64,000 bases of DNA from CBDCYS01 sp965226185 (lineage in GTDB: Bacteria > Acidobacteriota > Terriglobia > Bryobacterales > UBA6623): positions 62,001 through 126,000 of the forward strand of contig CBDDCT010000003.1 of the NCBI GenBank assembly GCA_965226185.1, written 5' to 3'. The notes beneath the pieces are model-generated. The model saw nothing but the letters and a program-made list of their open reading frames with translations. It ran no database searches and was not told the DNA's origin. Positions 10,035 to 19,071 of the stretch are shown one piece after another (position 1 is the first letter of the stretch; every line of letters starts with the position of its first letter). Made by a program: the position numbers and the translations under genes.

Positions 10035-10275
10035 TGTGGACGGAGCAGGGCAGGCGGCGCGTTGTTCGATCAGTTCTCCATCCTTGAATTTCTTTCCTTC
10101 CAAAACGTGGACAATCAGCTCCGAGCCGTTGAGTCTGTGCCAGCGAGCCTGCGCCTGACGGGCCAACATGAACACCATCGTCAGCGAGGCTTGGCGGCTG
10201 CCGCAGCCCTTCGTTCGGCGTTGCCTCAGGCGCACCGTCGCAAACGTTGACTCGATCGGATTCGTCGTTCGCGGA
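10035..10275 (-). pseudogene. IS256-family transposase C-terminal fragment
   Basis: The minus-strand frame reads HPRTTNPIESTFATVRLRQR, then RTKGCGSRQASLTMVFMLA and LNGSELIVHVLEGKKFKDGE. This is the diagnostic C-terminal block of IS256 (Mutator-like) transposases. Everything upstream of TTNPIES is missing and is replaced at about 10275 by an oppositely oriented IS4 fragment. Confidence 0.8.
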
Positions 10276-10565
10276 TGCGCCAGGAATTCTGGGGGCTGCT
10301 GCTGGCGCATTTCGCGATTCGCGATCTGATGCAGGAAGCCGCCGACAAAGGCCAGCAGGATCCGGACCAGCTTTCCTACGTGCACGCGGTGCGGCTGGTC
10401 CGCCGCAAACTGGCGATCGCGGTAGCTATTCCCCCTCGGGCTAGAAAAGCGTTCTACCAAGAAGTTCTCGACGAACTGCTGGAGGAGCAGGTGGTTTCCA
10501 GTCGCGGTCACGGGGCCGCCCGCGCGGAGTCAAGCGCAAGATGAGCAGCTATCCGCTGCGCCCGC
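10276..10565 (+). pseudogene. IS4-family transposase C-terminal fragment
   Basis: The + strand reads QEFWGLLLAHFAIRDLMQEA, then ADKGQQDPDQLSYVHAVRLV and RRKLAIAVAIPPRARKAFYQ. This is the C-terminal part of an IS4/DDE_Tnp_1 transposase that often ends in RGVKRKMSSYPLRPR. That ending is present at about 10527-10559 but in a shifted frame, so there is a frameshift near 10510. Only about 95 codons of the transposase survive. Confidence 0.75.
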
Positions 10566-10566
10566 G

Positions 10567-10660
10567 CGAGATATTGTCAAATGTTGTGGACGGGCTGAGG
10601 TCAGGCGGCGTTCTCTTGAACCATCAAACCATCCTTGAATTGCTTTCCATCTATTGAGTT
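10567..10660 (-). repeat. Second copy of an IS256 3' end
   Basis: The bases from TGTCAAATGTTGTGGACGG onward repeat, with changes, those at about 10022-10105 (TGGCAAATGTTGTGGACGG). Both include the codons for KQ/KKFKDG on the minus strand. Two degraded ends of the same IS type thus flank the IS4 fragment, so a composite insertion followed by decay is likely. Confidence 0.6.
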
Positions 10661-10675
10661 CCGCATAATACCCCG

Positions 10676-11017
10676 TCAATCGAAACAAAGAGAAGACTGC
10701 TTCCAGAAGGCGACAATCAAGCGCGGTTTGCGGCGCATGCGGCGCAGTGCTTTGCGGGCACGCTCGCCAAGCTCCCAGTAGTCCTTCGGGCAGACATTGG
10801 GCAGTTCGTGCTGCTTCCAGTAAGCCCAGATGTATTCCACCGGGTTCAGCTCCGGGGCATAGGACGGCAAGTACTCGGTTGCGATGTGGCCCTCGGAGAG
10901 TTCGACGAACTCCCGCACCAGCCCGCTGCGGTGCGCCGCCAGCCGGTCCCAGACAATCAGCAGCGGGTGCTTGATGTGGCGCAACAAGGCCTTCAGGAAG
11001 TCGATCACCTCGAGCCC
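10676..11017 (-). pseudogene. IS630-family transposase C-terminal fragment
   Basis: The minus strand codes for VIDFLKALLRHIKHPLLIVWD, a DDE_3 endonuclease segment with the second catalytic Asp, then YLPSYAPELNPVEYIWAYWK with the catalytic Glu, and a normal C-terminus at 10676. The N-terminal 60 percent is missing. The break is exactly where DUF1080 sequence resumes (11018). It belongs to a different IS630 subgroup from the intact element at 32298-33495. Confidence 0.8.
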
Positions 11018-11422
11018 CTGCAGATTCATGGAGGCATACCGCAGACGGTAGCGTACAAGGAACTCAAACTGATTCATGATCCCAAGGTCCAATTGGCGGG
11101 TATGAATGAGGCTGCATTGAACAAGTTGCTGGTGGATGCTCCGGAAAAGGGAGAAGCGCCCAGCGGCGGAAGAAAGAAGGCGGACAACAAAAAACAAAAA
11201 AAAGCGAAGGCCCCACCGACTGCTGTCCCTGTCAAGAGAACGGCGACCCAAGACAAGCCAAACATTCTCATCATCCTGGCGGATGATTTCGGATGGGGTG
11301 ACACCAGTTGCAACAATGCGGATACGCCGCTAAAAACGCCCGCCATTGACCGCATCGTGAATGAGGGCATTCGCTTCACCAATGCGCACACACCCTCAGC
11401 GGTCTGCACACCGACTCGTTAT
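11018..11422 (+). pseudogene. Middle part of the DUF1080-sulfatase fusion (D2-A2)
   Basis: These 135 codons give the end of DUF1080 (LQIHGGIPQTVAYKELKL, then LNKLLVDAPEKGEAP), a Lys/Ala/Pro-rich linker (KKADNKKQKKAKAPPTAV) and the start of a type A sulfatase (PNILIILADDFGWGD, SAVCTPTRY). No stop or signal peptide separates the two domains, so the gene encoded one fused protein. The frame is broken right after the catalytic C-T-P-T-R-Y by the IS4 insertion. It continues from 12849. Confidence 0.88.
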
Positions 11423-12839
11423 CACTGCTGTCCAAATTAGCTGGGCGGAGCAGAGACGGCTGCTGAAAACACGCGAGAAAGCCTCGCCAAAGGGCTGCTC
11501 TGGGGACCAGGTTGCCGCTTTGGACAAGATAGAAATCATGCTGCTGTCCCAATTAGGCCTCCATTCCCGTCAGTAATAATTGCCGCGGCGGCTCGGGTTC
11601 GCTGCCCGGCGGCGGGTGGAACGGTTCGTCCAGCCAGGCGAACAATTCGCGGTGCACAAACAACTGCTGCCGCAACAAAGCGACCAGATTGGACAAGCTC
11701 CAGCCCCAGCGCGCCCGCAGCTTGAGGTAACGCAGCAGCAAAATCGCGATCAGCGCCGTCCAGATCTGGATCTTCAGCGCGTTCGCCGAGGGGCCCACGA
11801 AGGTCTTCACTCGCAGGTTCTGCTTGAGGGCCTTGAAAAACAGCTCGATCTGCCAGCGGTCTTGATAAATGGCGGCGATCGTCGCAGCCGCCAGCTCCAG
11901 GTGATTGGTCAAAAACACCAGCGTACGCTGCTGCTCGGCGTCGTAATATTCGATGCGGCGGAACACCACCTCGGAGCCGCTGGCGGCCAGCGAGGGAAAG
12001 AAGATCACTTCGTCGCGGCGCACGCCTGCGGGGCGGCGCGGCAACGGGCGCTGTTCGAGAACCTCGTAGTCGGCCCCGCGCTTCAATCGCGTGACAAAGA
12101 AAACGCCCCGCTCGCTCAGCTCGGCGAACCAGTCGTAGTCGTTGTAACCGCGGTCGAAGACCACGATCGTGCCGGGGTCGAACAACATCTGGCGGGCCGG
12201 CGCCAGGTCGGGCGTCTTGCCGTCGGTGACGACGCAGAAGCTGGGCAAATAGCCGTCGTGGTCGAGCACCAGATGCAGCTTGACGGCGCCTTTGGTGCGC
12301 CGGAACTGGGCCCAATCGAACAGCGAGGCGCACAGGTCGATGACGCTGGCGTCCAGACTCAGCAGCTTGTTTTTGAAACGGAACTTGTGGCCCGGCGCCG
12401 CGCCGCGGCACTTCGCCAGCAGCTGCTGAAAGACGGTTTCGTAGATCTGCCAGGGGCGTTGCCGGTTGGCGTAGGCCAGCGTCGAGCGCGGCGGAGCGGC
12501 GGACAAGCCCAGATGCCGCAGCTTGCCTTGGCTGGCCGCCAGGCCGCCGCAGATCTCGCGCAGCGACTGGGCACGGCCGAGCTGGCAAAACAGCATGGCG
12601 ACGAACTGTCCCCAGCAGGTGAAGCCGCGGGCGTGGCGCTCCCCGCGATGCTGGCGGACGGCCTGTTCAAACTCCGCGCGCGGGAACAGCTTTAACAGTT
12701 GAGAGAAAATACTGCATACTTGACTCATGGCGGGACCTCCCAGGACGGATTGGTTCATGGGCCTGAACCCAATCCCAAACCTAACAAAGGTTCCGCCTCC
12801 CCGGCTTACACGCTCAAAAGGCTAATTTGGACAAGAGTG
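11423..12839. mobile_element. Complete IS4-family insertion sequence with 9-bp target duplication
   Basis: The element is bounded by imperfect inverted repeats: left end CACTGCTGTCCAAATTAGC, and the right end on the other strand CACTCTTGTCCAAATTAGC (2 mismatches in 19). The target duplication ACTCGTTAT is at 11414-11422 and 12840-12848. The element is 1,417 bp and carries one transposase gene on the minus strand. A near-copy of the left end (CTGCTGTCCCAATTAGG) recurs inside at about 11541-11557. The intact ends and gene mean the insertion is recent compared with the relics nearby. Confidence 0.92.
11553..12728 (-). CDS. IS4-family transposase
   Basis: A 391-residue DDE transposase. The start at 12728 is preferred because GGAGG lies 7 bases upstream; an in-frame ATG at 12758 lacks one. 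An N-terminal DUF4372-like segment (FTCWGQFVAMLFCQLGRA) is followed by the catalytic domain with Asp in LSLDASVIDL, Asp in VVFDRGYNDYDWF and Glu in the YREK-type motif YQDRWQIELFFKALKQN. The C-terminus is rich in Pro. It is intact and probably active. It is the only gene of the IS. Confidence 0.93.
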   Translation of the reverse strand: MSQVCSIFSQLLKLFPRAEFEQAVRQHRGERHARGFTCWGQFVAMLFCQLGRAQSLREICGGLAASQGKLRHLGLSAAPPRSTLAYANRQRPWQIYETVFQQLLAKCRGAAPGHKFRFKNKLLSLDASVIDLCASLFDWAQFRRTKGAVKLHLVLDHDGYLPSFCVVTDGKTPDLAPARQMLFDPGTIVVFDRGYNDYDWFAELSERGVFFVTRLKRGADYEVLEQRPLPRRPAGVRRDEVIFFPSLAASGSEVVFRRIEYYDAEQQRTLVFLTNHLELAAATIAAIYQDRWQIELFFKALKQNLRVKTFVGPSANALKIQIWTALIAILLLRYLKLRARWGWSLSNLVALLRQQLFVHRELFAWLDEPFHPPPGSEPEPPRQLLLTGMEA

Positions 12840-14180
12840 ACTCGTTATGGTCTGCTCACGGGGCGCTATCCGTGGCGATCCTATCTAAAGAAGGAAGTGC
12901 TGCGATACTATGCTCCGGCGCTGATTACCAAAGGCCGGACCACGATACCTTCGTACCTGAAGTCACAGGGATACCGCACCGGCGGGTTTGGGAAGTGGCA
13001 CCTCGGTTTGGACTGGACGCCCGTCGAAGGCGACCCAGTGAACTGGCGGGCAAATTGGAATGTTTACAACCCGGCTGATGCAGCGCGGCTTGCAAAAGAT
13101 GCAGCGCGGCTTGCAAAAGGAATCGACCATACGAAGCCGTTTAAGAACTCTCCGATCGACATCGGCTTTGATACTTACTTTGGAACTCCGTCGAACTGTG
13201 GCCGCCTCCCGTTTTTCATACTAGACAATAAGGTCTTCGGCAATCCGGTCCTCAGTCCAGACGGCAAAATGCGTGATCCCGCGTGTGCGCGGGACAAAGT
13301 CGATGACCTCTACGTCGCCAGGGTGATTGGATTTATCGAGGATCACGAAAAGAACCATCCGGACAACCCGTTTTTCGTCTACCTGCCGCTCAATGCGATT
13401 CACGGCGCAGTGTCAGTGCCGGAGAGGTTCGCCGGTAAAAGTGACCTGGCGTATCGTGAAGACAAAATTCTCTGGGCCAACGAAAGTGTCGGGAAGATGC
13501 TCGCGGCGCTCGACCGGATGAAACTGACGGACGACACGTTGGTCATCTTCACCGCGGACAACGGCCCGCTCAATTCTCCGGACGCCAGGAGAAAAGGCCA
13601 TCACGCAGCCGGTCCATATCGTGGCTTCAAGACCAATGTCTGGGACGGCGGTACACGCGTGCCATTCCTGGCTCGCTGGCCCAAGCAGATTCCAGCAGGG
13701 GTGACCACCGACCACCTGATTGGCCTGACTGATATGCTCGCCACGATCGCCGCGCTGTGTGACTCGCCGCTCCCTGACGGCGCCGGGCCGGACAGTGTCA
13801 ATCAGTTACCGGCACTGCTCCAGAACAAAGATCACATCACTGAACGCCCGGCCTTGGTGACGGCCTCGTACCTCGGTTTCCTGACGATTCGCCAAGGCGA
13901 GTGGAAAGCCATTTCTGGAACAAAATGGTCTGGGGGTGTCAATAAACCCAATTACGGCCAGACGATTCCAGACGGGACGCCACCGGATGATCCGGCCATC
14001 GGCCAGCTTTACGATATCTCGGTCGATCCATTCGAGGAGGAAGACCTCTGGGAAAAGCGACCGGAAGTCGTGGAATCACTTCTACGTGAACTTGAAAGAG
14101 TCAAACAACTGGACAAGGCCGATGAAATCCGCTGGCAGCAGGGGCAAACGAAAAACAGATTGATTGAGCAATCCGAATGA
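12840..14180 (+). pseudogene. 3' part of the D2-A2 fusion: sulfatase catalytic domain
   Basis: After the duplicated target site the sulfatase resumes with GLLTGRYPWRSYLKKEVL, FGKWHLGLDWTP and TADNGPLN, and runs without a break to TGA at 14178-14180. The part from 12849 has 443 codons in the frame of the two upstream pieces. It is clearly related to A1 but differs by a 21-bp tandem repeat at about 13078-13119 that codes for DAARLAK twice. Without a start and without its catalytic Cys this piece cannot make an active enzyme. Confidence 0.88.
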
Positions 14181-15582
14181 TTCAACTCCCTTTGAATGGC
14201 TTGCCTTGTGTGTCCTGAGTACGTTGAGCGCAGCGCCCTCAATCGCCCTGGTGGAGACAGTGAAACAGCCGAATATCGTGCTGCTCATCTCTGACGATGA
14301 CGACTATGAACACTTCGGGTTCATGGGCAGCAAGATTGCGCAGACGCCGACGCTCGACAAGCTGACCGCCGCCGGAACCTTATTCACCACCACGTATTGT
14401 CCCGCTGCCGTGTGCCGTCCCTCGCTGGCGAGCATCCTCAGCGGTCGCATGCCGCATCAGCATGGCATCTATTCAAACCGCCTTGATAGCAAGGCGCGTG
14501 GTCGTGACAAAACCAGGCTTTCTCCGGAGGGGTCCTTGGCAAACCGGCTCAAGGACGCCGGCTATGCCACCTACGCGAATGGAAAGTATTGGGAGGGTGA
14601 TCCGCGCGCGATGGGATTCACGCACGGTACAATCGATGCGACGCCCGGTACAGCCTGGAATTCGTCCGGAAGGGGCAGAAGGAACTGTTCCAGTTTATCG
14701 ACGATCAGCACGAAACCAAACCGATGTTCATCTGGTGGGCGCCACAGCTGCCACACGGTCCGCACAATCCCCCTTCGAAGTATTTCGATCGGTTCGCCGA
14801 CACGGAGATTCCCATTCCCTCGTTTTATAAGGGTGATCCAAAAGAATATGTAGATGAGATGCGGAAGTTCTACGCGATGGGGACATGGTTTGACGATGGC
14901 GTGGCGCAACTGATTAAAAAGCTCAAGGCTGCGGGCGAATACGAAAACACGCTGTTTTTGTTCTACGTCGACAACGGTTACACATATGGCATGCCGGGCA
15001 AGAGTTCGCCTACCGATAAAGGCCTTCGCACGCCGGTGTTTGCGACGTGGCCCGGTGGAGGCATCCCGGCGGGCAAGCGGATCGACACGCTGAATTACGC
15101 GCTCGATCTGCATGCCACTGCGCTCGACTATGCCGGCGCCACGGTGCCCACTGACATCGCAAGCCAATCGCTTCGCCCGCAGATTGAGGGCACGGCGAAG
15201 ACGGCCCATGGCGTTCTTTACAGTGCGGTCTACGCTCGCCTGACATCGTTCTACACAGGCGACTCCTCCATCAAACGGAGCCCAGAGCGCGACTTGTTTG
15301 CACTTTGTGCGCGCACCGACCGATGGAAATACGTGCTATACACGCAAGACATCGACAAAAATAATGATCACTACATTGGGGTTGGCCATACGCTGTGTGA
15401 CGACATCACCCGCCGCAAGGGTGAGCACTGATTTATTCGATCTCCACGCAGACCCGTATGAGCAGAATAATCTGGCAACTCAGGCTGATCAACAGGAGCG
15501 TGTCGCTGAGTTTCGCAGCAAGGTTCTCGACTGGTGGAAACAAACGGGCGGCGGCCCACTCAAAGTAACAGACGAAGAATAG
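14164..15582 (+). pseudogene. Type B2 sulfatase with at least two frameshifts
   Basis: The coding sequence begins close to the end of A2 without a good start codon; the first usable codon is TTG. The N-terminus has a leader-like segment and then NIVLLISDDDDYEHFGF and the C-R-P-S-L motif. A -1 shift near 14645 is at the same place as in B1, and the frame then continues LEFVRKGQKELFQF, MFIWWAPQLPHGPHNPP. A second shift near 15420 (RRKGEH to stop) leads to DLFDLHADPYEQNNLA and ends at TAG 15580-15582. It is very similar to B1, B3 and B4. It is a decayed gene. Confidence 0.85.
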
Positions 15583-15590
15583 AGAAAAAA

Positions 15591-16992
15591 ATGGTTAAAC
15601 GAACGTCAACCATTCTCACTTTTTGTATCCTGGCTGCGCTGAGCCTGATGTTGTCCAGCGCTCCGGCAGAAACAACAAAACAGCCGAACATCGTGCTGCT
15701 CATCTCCGACGATGACGACTACGAACACTTCGGGTTTATGGGCAGCAAGATCGCGCAGACGCCCACGCTCGACACGCTGGCCGCCGCCGGGACGGTATTC
15801 ACCACGGCCCATTGTCCGGCTCCGCTGTGCCGTCCCTCGCTGGCCAGCATGCTGTCCGGCCGGATGCCGCATCAGCATGGCATCTATGGAAACTACCTGG
15901 ATCAAAAAGGCATTGGCAACGATCGAACCAAGCTCGCTCCCGCCGGGTCGCTCGCAAACCAGCTGAAGGACGCGGGCTATGCCACCTATGCGACGGGCAA
16001 GTATTGGGAAGGTGATCCGCGAGAGATGGGGTTCACCCATGGCACGGCGGATGTGACGATTGCGGGATTCAGGCGATTCGTTCGCGAGGGACAGGAAGAG
16101 CTGTTCCAGTTCATCGACGAGCAGCATGAAACAAAACCCATGTTCATCTGGTGGGCTCCGCTGGTGCCACATACGCCGCACAACCCACCCCCGAAGTACT
16201 TTGATCGTTTCGCCGACGTCGAGATTCCCATTCCCTCGTTCTATAAGGGCGACCGAAAGAAATACGTTGAGGGGATGCGCAAGTACTACGCGATGGGTAC
16301 GTGGTTCGACGATGGCGTGGCGCAACTGATCAAGAAGCTCAAGGCGGCAGGCGAATATGAAAAACACGCTGTTCCTGTTCTACGTTGATAACGGGTGGGC
16401 GTTTGGGATGCCCGCGAAGAACTCGCCATCGGAAAAGGGTCTCCGTACGCCGATGTTTGTGACCTGGCCGGGAAAGGTGCCGGCGGGCAAGCGGATCGAC
16501 AGCCTGAACTACGCGCTCGACCTGCACGCGACCGCGCTCGACTACGCGGGACTTGAGGTTCCAGTCGACATCGTCAGCAAGTCGCTTCGATCACAGATTG
16601 ACGGCGATACCAGCGATCCGCACGACGTCCTTTTTGGCGCGACCTATGCGCACGCGCCCCACGCGTGGCCGGGTGACCCGTCGGTCAAGCGCAGTGTGGA
16701 GCGTGACGTGTTGGCGCTTTATGCGCGGACGGATCAATGGAAATACGTGCTCCACACACAGGACATCAATAACGGGAATGCCAAGTATGTCTGGATGATA
16801 GCGCCCCTGTCCGAGCCGTATATCCGGCAAAAAGGTGATCAGGACCTGTTTAATCTCCATGCGGATCTCTACGAGCGAAACAACCTGGCCGCGCAGCCGG
16901 GCCAAGAGGAACGTGTCGCCGAACTTCGCCGACAACTGTTTGATTGGTGGGAACGCACGGGTGGTAAGCCCATTGCGGGAATCCAACCTTAA
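15591..16992 (+). pseudogene. Type B3 sulfatase with a +1 frameshift in an A-run
   Basis: ATG 15591 begins a signal peptide (about 26 residues) and then the B-type sulfatase with Cys80 in C-R-P-S-L. The frame holds through AGFRRFVREGQEELFQFID and MFIWWAPLVPHTPHNPP, so the site broken in B1 and B2 is whole here. At about 16357-16362 the run GAAAAACAC has one more A than the GAAAACAC of B4. This moves the rest (NTLFLFYVDNGWAFGMPA to GGKPIAGIQP, stop 16990-16992) into another frame. A single homopolymer indel is also a common sequencing error, so this copy may be functional. Confidence 0.8.
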
Positions 16993-17054
16993 GGACAAAG
17001 CTGCTGGGATTCACTAGTAGACTAACGGAGTAACCTACAAAGGAACATAGTATT

Positions 17055-19057
17055 ATGAAACGATCATCGACACTTCTTATTGTATGCGTGCTATCCGCAT
17101 TGTTTCAACAGCCAGCGATCGCTCTGGCGGAGACAGCCAAGCAGCCCAATATCGTGTTGCTCATCTCCGATGATGACGACTACGAACACTTCGGGTTCAT
17201 GGGCGACAAAATTGCGCAGACGCCCACGCTCGATAAGCTTGCTGCCGCTGGGACGTTGTTCACCACTGCGTATTGCCCCGCAGCCGTCTGCCGCCCATCA
17301 TTGGCAGGCATCCTTTCGGGACGATTGCCTCATCAACATGGCATCTATTCCAATCGCCTTGACAGCTCAGCCATACTCGCCGACGCGACGAGGCTCGACC
17401 CGGCCGGCTCGCTACCTAACCGACTGAAGGATGCCGGCTATGCTACCTATGCCACGGGAAAGTATTGGGAAGGTGATCTGCGAGCGATGGGGTTCACCCA
17501 TGGCACAGTGGAAGGGACGATTCAGGGATTCAGGCAATTCGTTCGGGAGGGACAGGAAGAGCTGTTCAAGTTCATCGACGATCAGCATGAATCAAACCCC
17601 CTGTTCATCTGGTGGGCACCGCTACTGCCGCATTCGCCGCACAATCCACCCCCGAAGTACTTTGATCGATTTGCCGACGCGGATATTCCTGTTCCCTCGT
17701 TCTACAAGGGCGATCGAACAAAATACCTGGCCGCGATGCGCAAGTTCTACGCGATGGGAACATGGTTCGATGACGGGGTCGCCCAACTGATCGATAAACT
17801 CAAGGCCGCCGGTGAATACGAAAACACGCTGTTCCTGTTCTACATCGACAACGGCTATACCTTTGGCTTGCCGGCCAAGAATTCGCCCACGGACAAGGGT
17901 CTTCGCACGCCGATGTTTGTGACCTGGCCCGGCCAGGTGCCGGCGGGTCAGCGGATCGACAGTCCGGCCTATGCGCTCGACCTGCATGCGACCGCTCTCA
18001 GTTACGCCGGGGTCGAAGTGCCGGCTGGTATCGCCAGCAAATCACTCCGCCCGCAAATTGAAGGAACGTTGAAAGGCGATCCTCATGAGGCCATTTATAG
18101 CGCGGTATTCGCTCGTCTGGCGTCTCATTTACAAGGGCGACCGGTCCATCAAGCGCAGTCCGCAACGCGACCTGTTCGCGCTCGTTGCTCGTTCGACGCG
18201 GTGGAAGTATATACTCTACACTCAGACGCTCAACAAGGCGAACGATCCCTACATAGGAGTGATTCACAATTTGGGTGATAACATCCGGCTCCGCGAAGGC
18301 GAGCAGCAGTTGTTCGATATGTACGCAGACCCGTACGAACAGAACAATCTCGCCGGGAAAGCTGCTCACAAGAAGCAGGTCCTGGAGTTTCGGGCCAAGG
18401 TGCTCGACTGGTGGAAAGAGACGGGCGGCGGTCCCTTGGAAGTTGCGGCTCATGACTCACATGCATTTTCGGTTCAGGCAACCGAGACCGAGCCTCGAAT
18501 TGAAGAGGAGTTCTTTACCGGGAAGGACCTCCGTGGCTGGGATGCCGACGACATGGGATTCTGGTCGGTCAAGGATGGTGCCATTGTCGGAACCGCGGGT
18601 GATCAATCCAGTTTCGCTCTCGTCGGCTCGAGAAGGCTGGTCAAGGCTATCAGGCGGACGTGGGCGAGAGGTGGTGGGGAACATTGTATCTGAGCATGGC
18701 AGGCGCATTCTTGCTCTAAGTGCGGATGCCGAAGAAGAGAACATCAAGCGGGAAGACTGGAATAACTATGAAATTCTTGCCGTAGGCCATCGCATCTGGT
18801 TGGCGATCAACGGCAAAGTAACCGTGGCATTGCGCGACGAGTTTGGGGAATTGAGTGGCCAGATTGCCCTGCAGATTCATGGAGGCCCTGCTCAGACCGT
18901 GACCTATAAGGACCTCAAGCTGGTTCACAATCCAAAGGTGGAGATGGTCGCCCTGGGTGAGGACGCATTAAACCGTCCACTGGTCAATGCACCGGAGAAC
19001 GGAGCAGCGCGCAGCACCAACAGTCGTAGAAAGCAGGCTTCCAACCCTAATCCATAA
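17055..19057 (+). pseudogene. Type B4 sulfatase fused to a decayed DUF1080 domain (D3)
   Basis: ATG 17055 follows AAAGGAAC and starts a signal peptide and a B-type sulfatase (Cys79 in C-R-P-S-L). A +1 shift lies near 18118-18128, after AVFARLAS and before YKGDRSIKRSPQRDLF. The sulfatase ends DWWKETGGGPLEVA, where B1-B3 have a stop, but here it reads straight into a DUF1080 domain (EEEFFTGKDLRGWDADDMGF). That domain lacks roughly 40 residues around 18615 and has two further shifts near 18615-18690. It then regains the family sequence (HGRRILALSADAEEENIKRE, IALQIHGGPAQTVTYKDLKL) to TAA 19055-19057. The domain order is the reverse of D2-A2. Confidence 0.8.
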
Positions 19058-19071
19058 TCGAGAAATACATC

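Larger units (their letters stand above)
7208..11017. mobile_element. 3.8 kb island inserted into the DUF1080 gene
   Basis: The boundaries are set by the break and resumption of the DUF1080 coding sequence (7207/11018), which are in the same frame. The island holds an IS1595 fragment, a small conserved ORF, one intact FG-GAP gene, and fragments of IS256 (twice), IS4 and IS630 elements. The right boundary coincides with the truncated 5' end of the IS630 transposase relic. No clear target duplication is visible, so it probably arose by several insertions and deletions rather than one transposition. The stretch 7208-7554 has no recognisable gene. Confidence 0.65.

Noticed and set aside
11580..12695. 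Open frame on the + strand across the IS4 transposase
   Set aside because: It is a GC-driven shadow of the transposase; its composition (Gln/Arg/Ala) is not that of a known family.
13078..13119. Two 21-bp repeats in the A2 sulfatase as a possible short array
   Set aside because: Only two units are present and they keep the frame; it is a simple tandem duplication.
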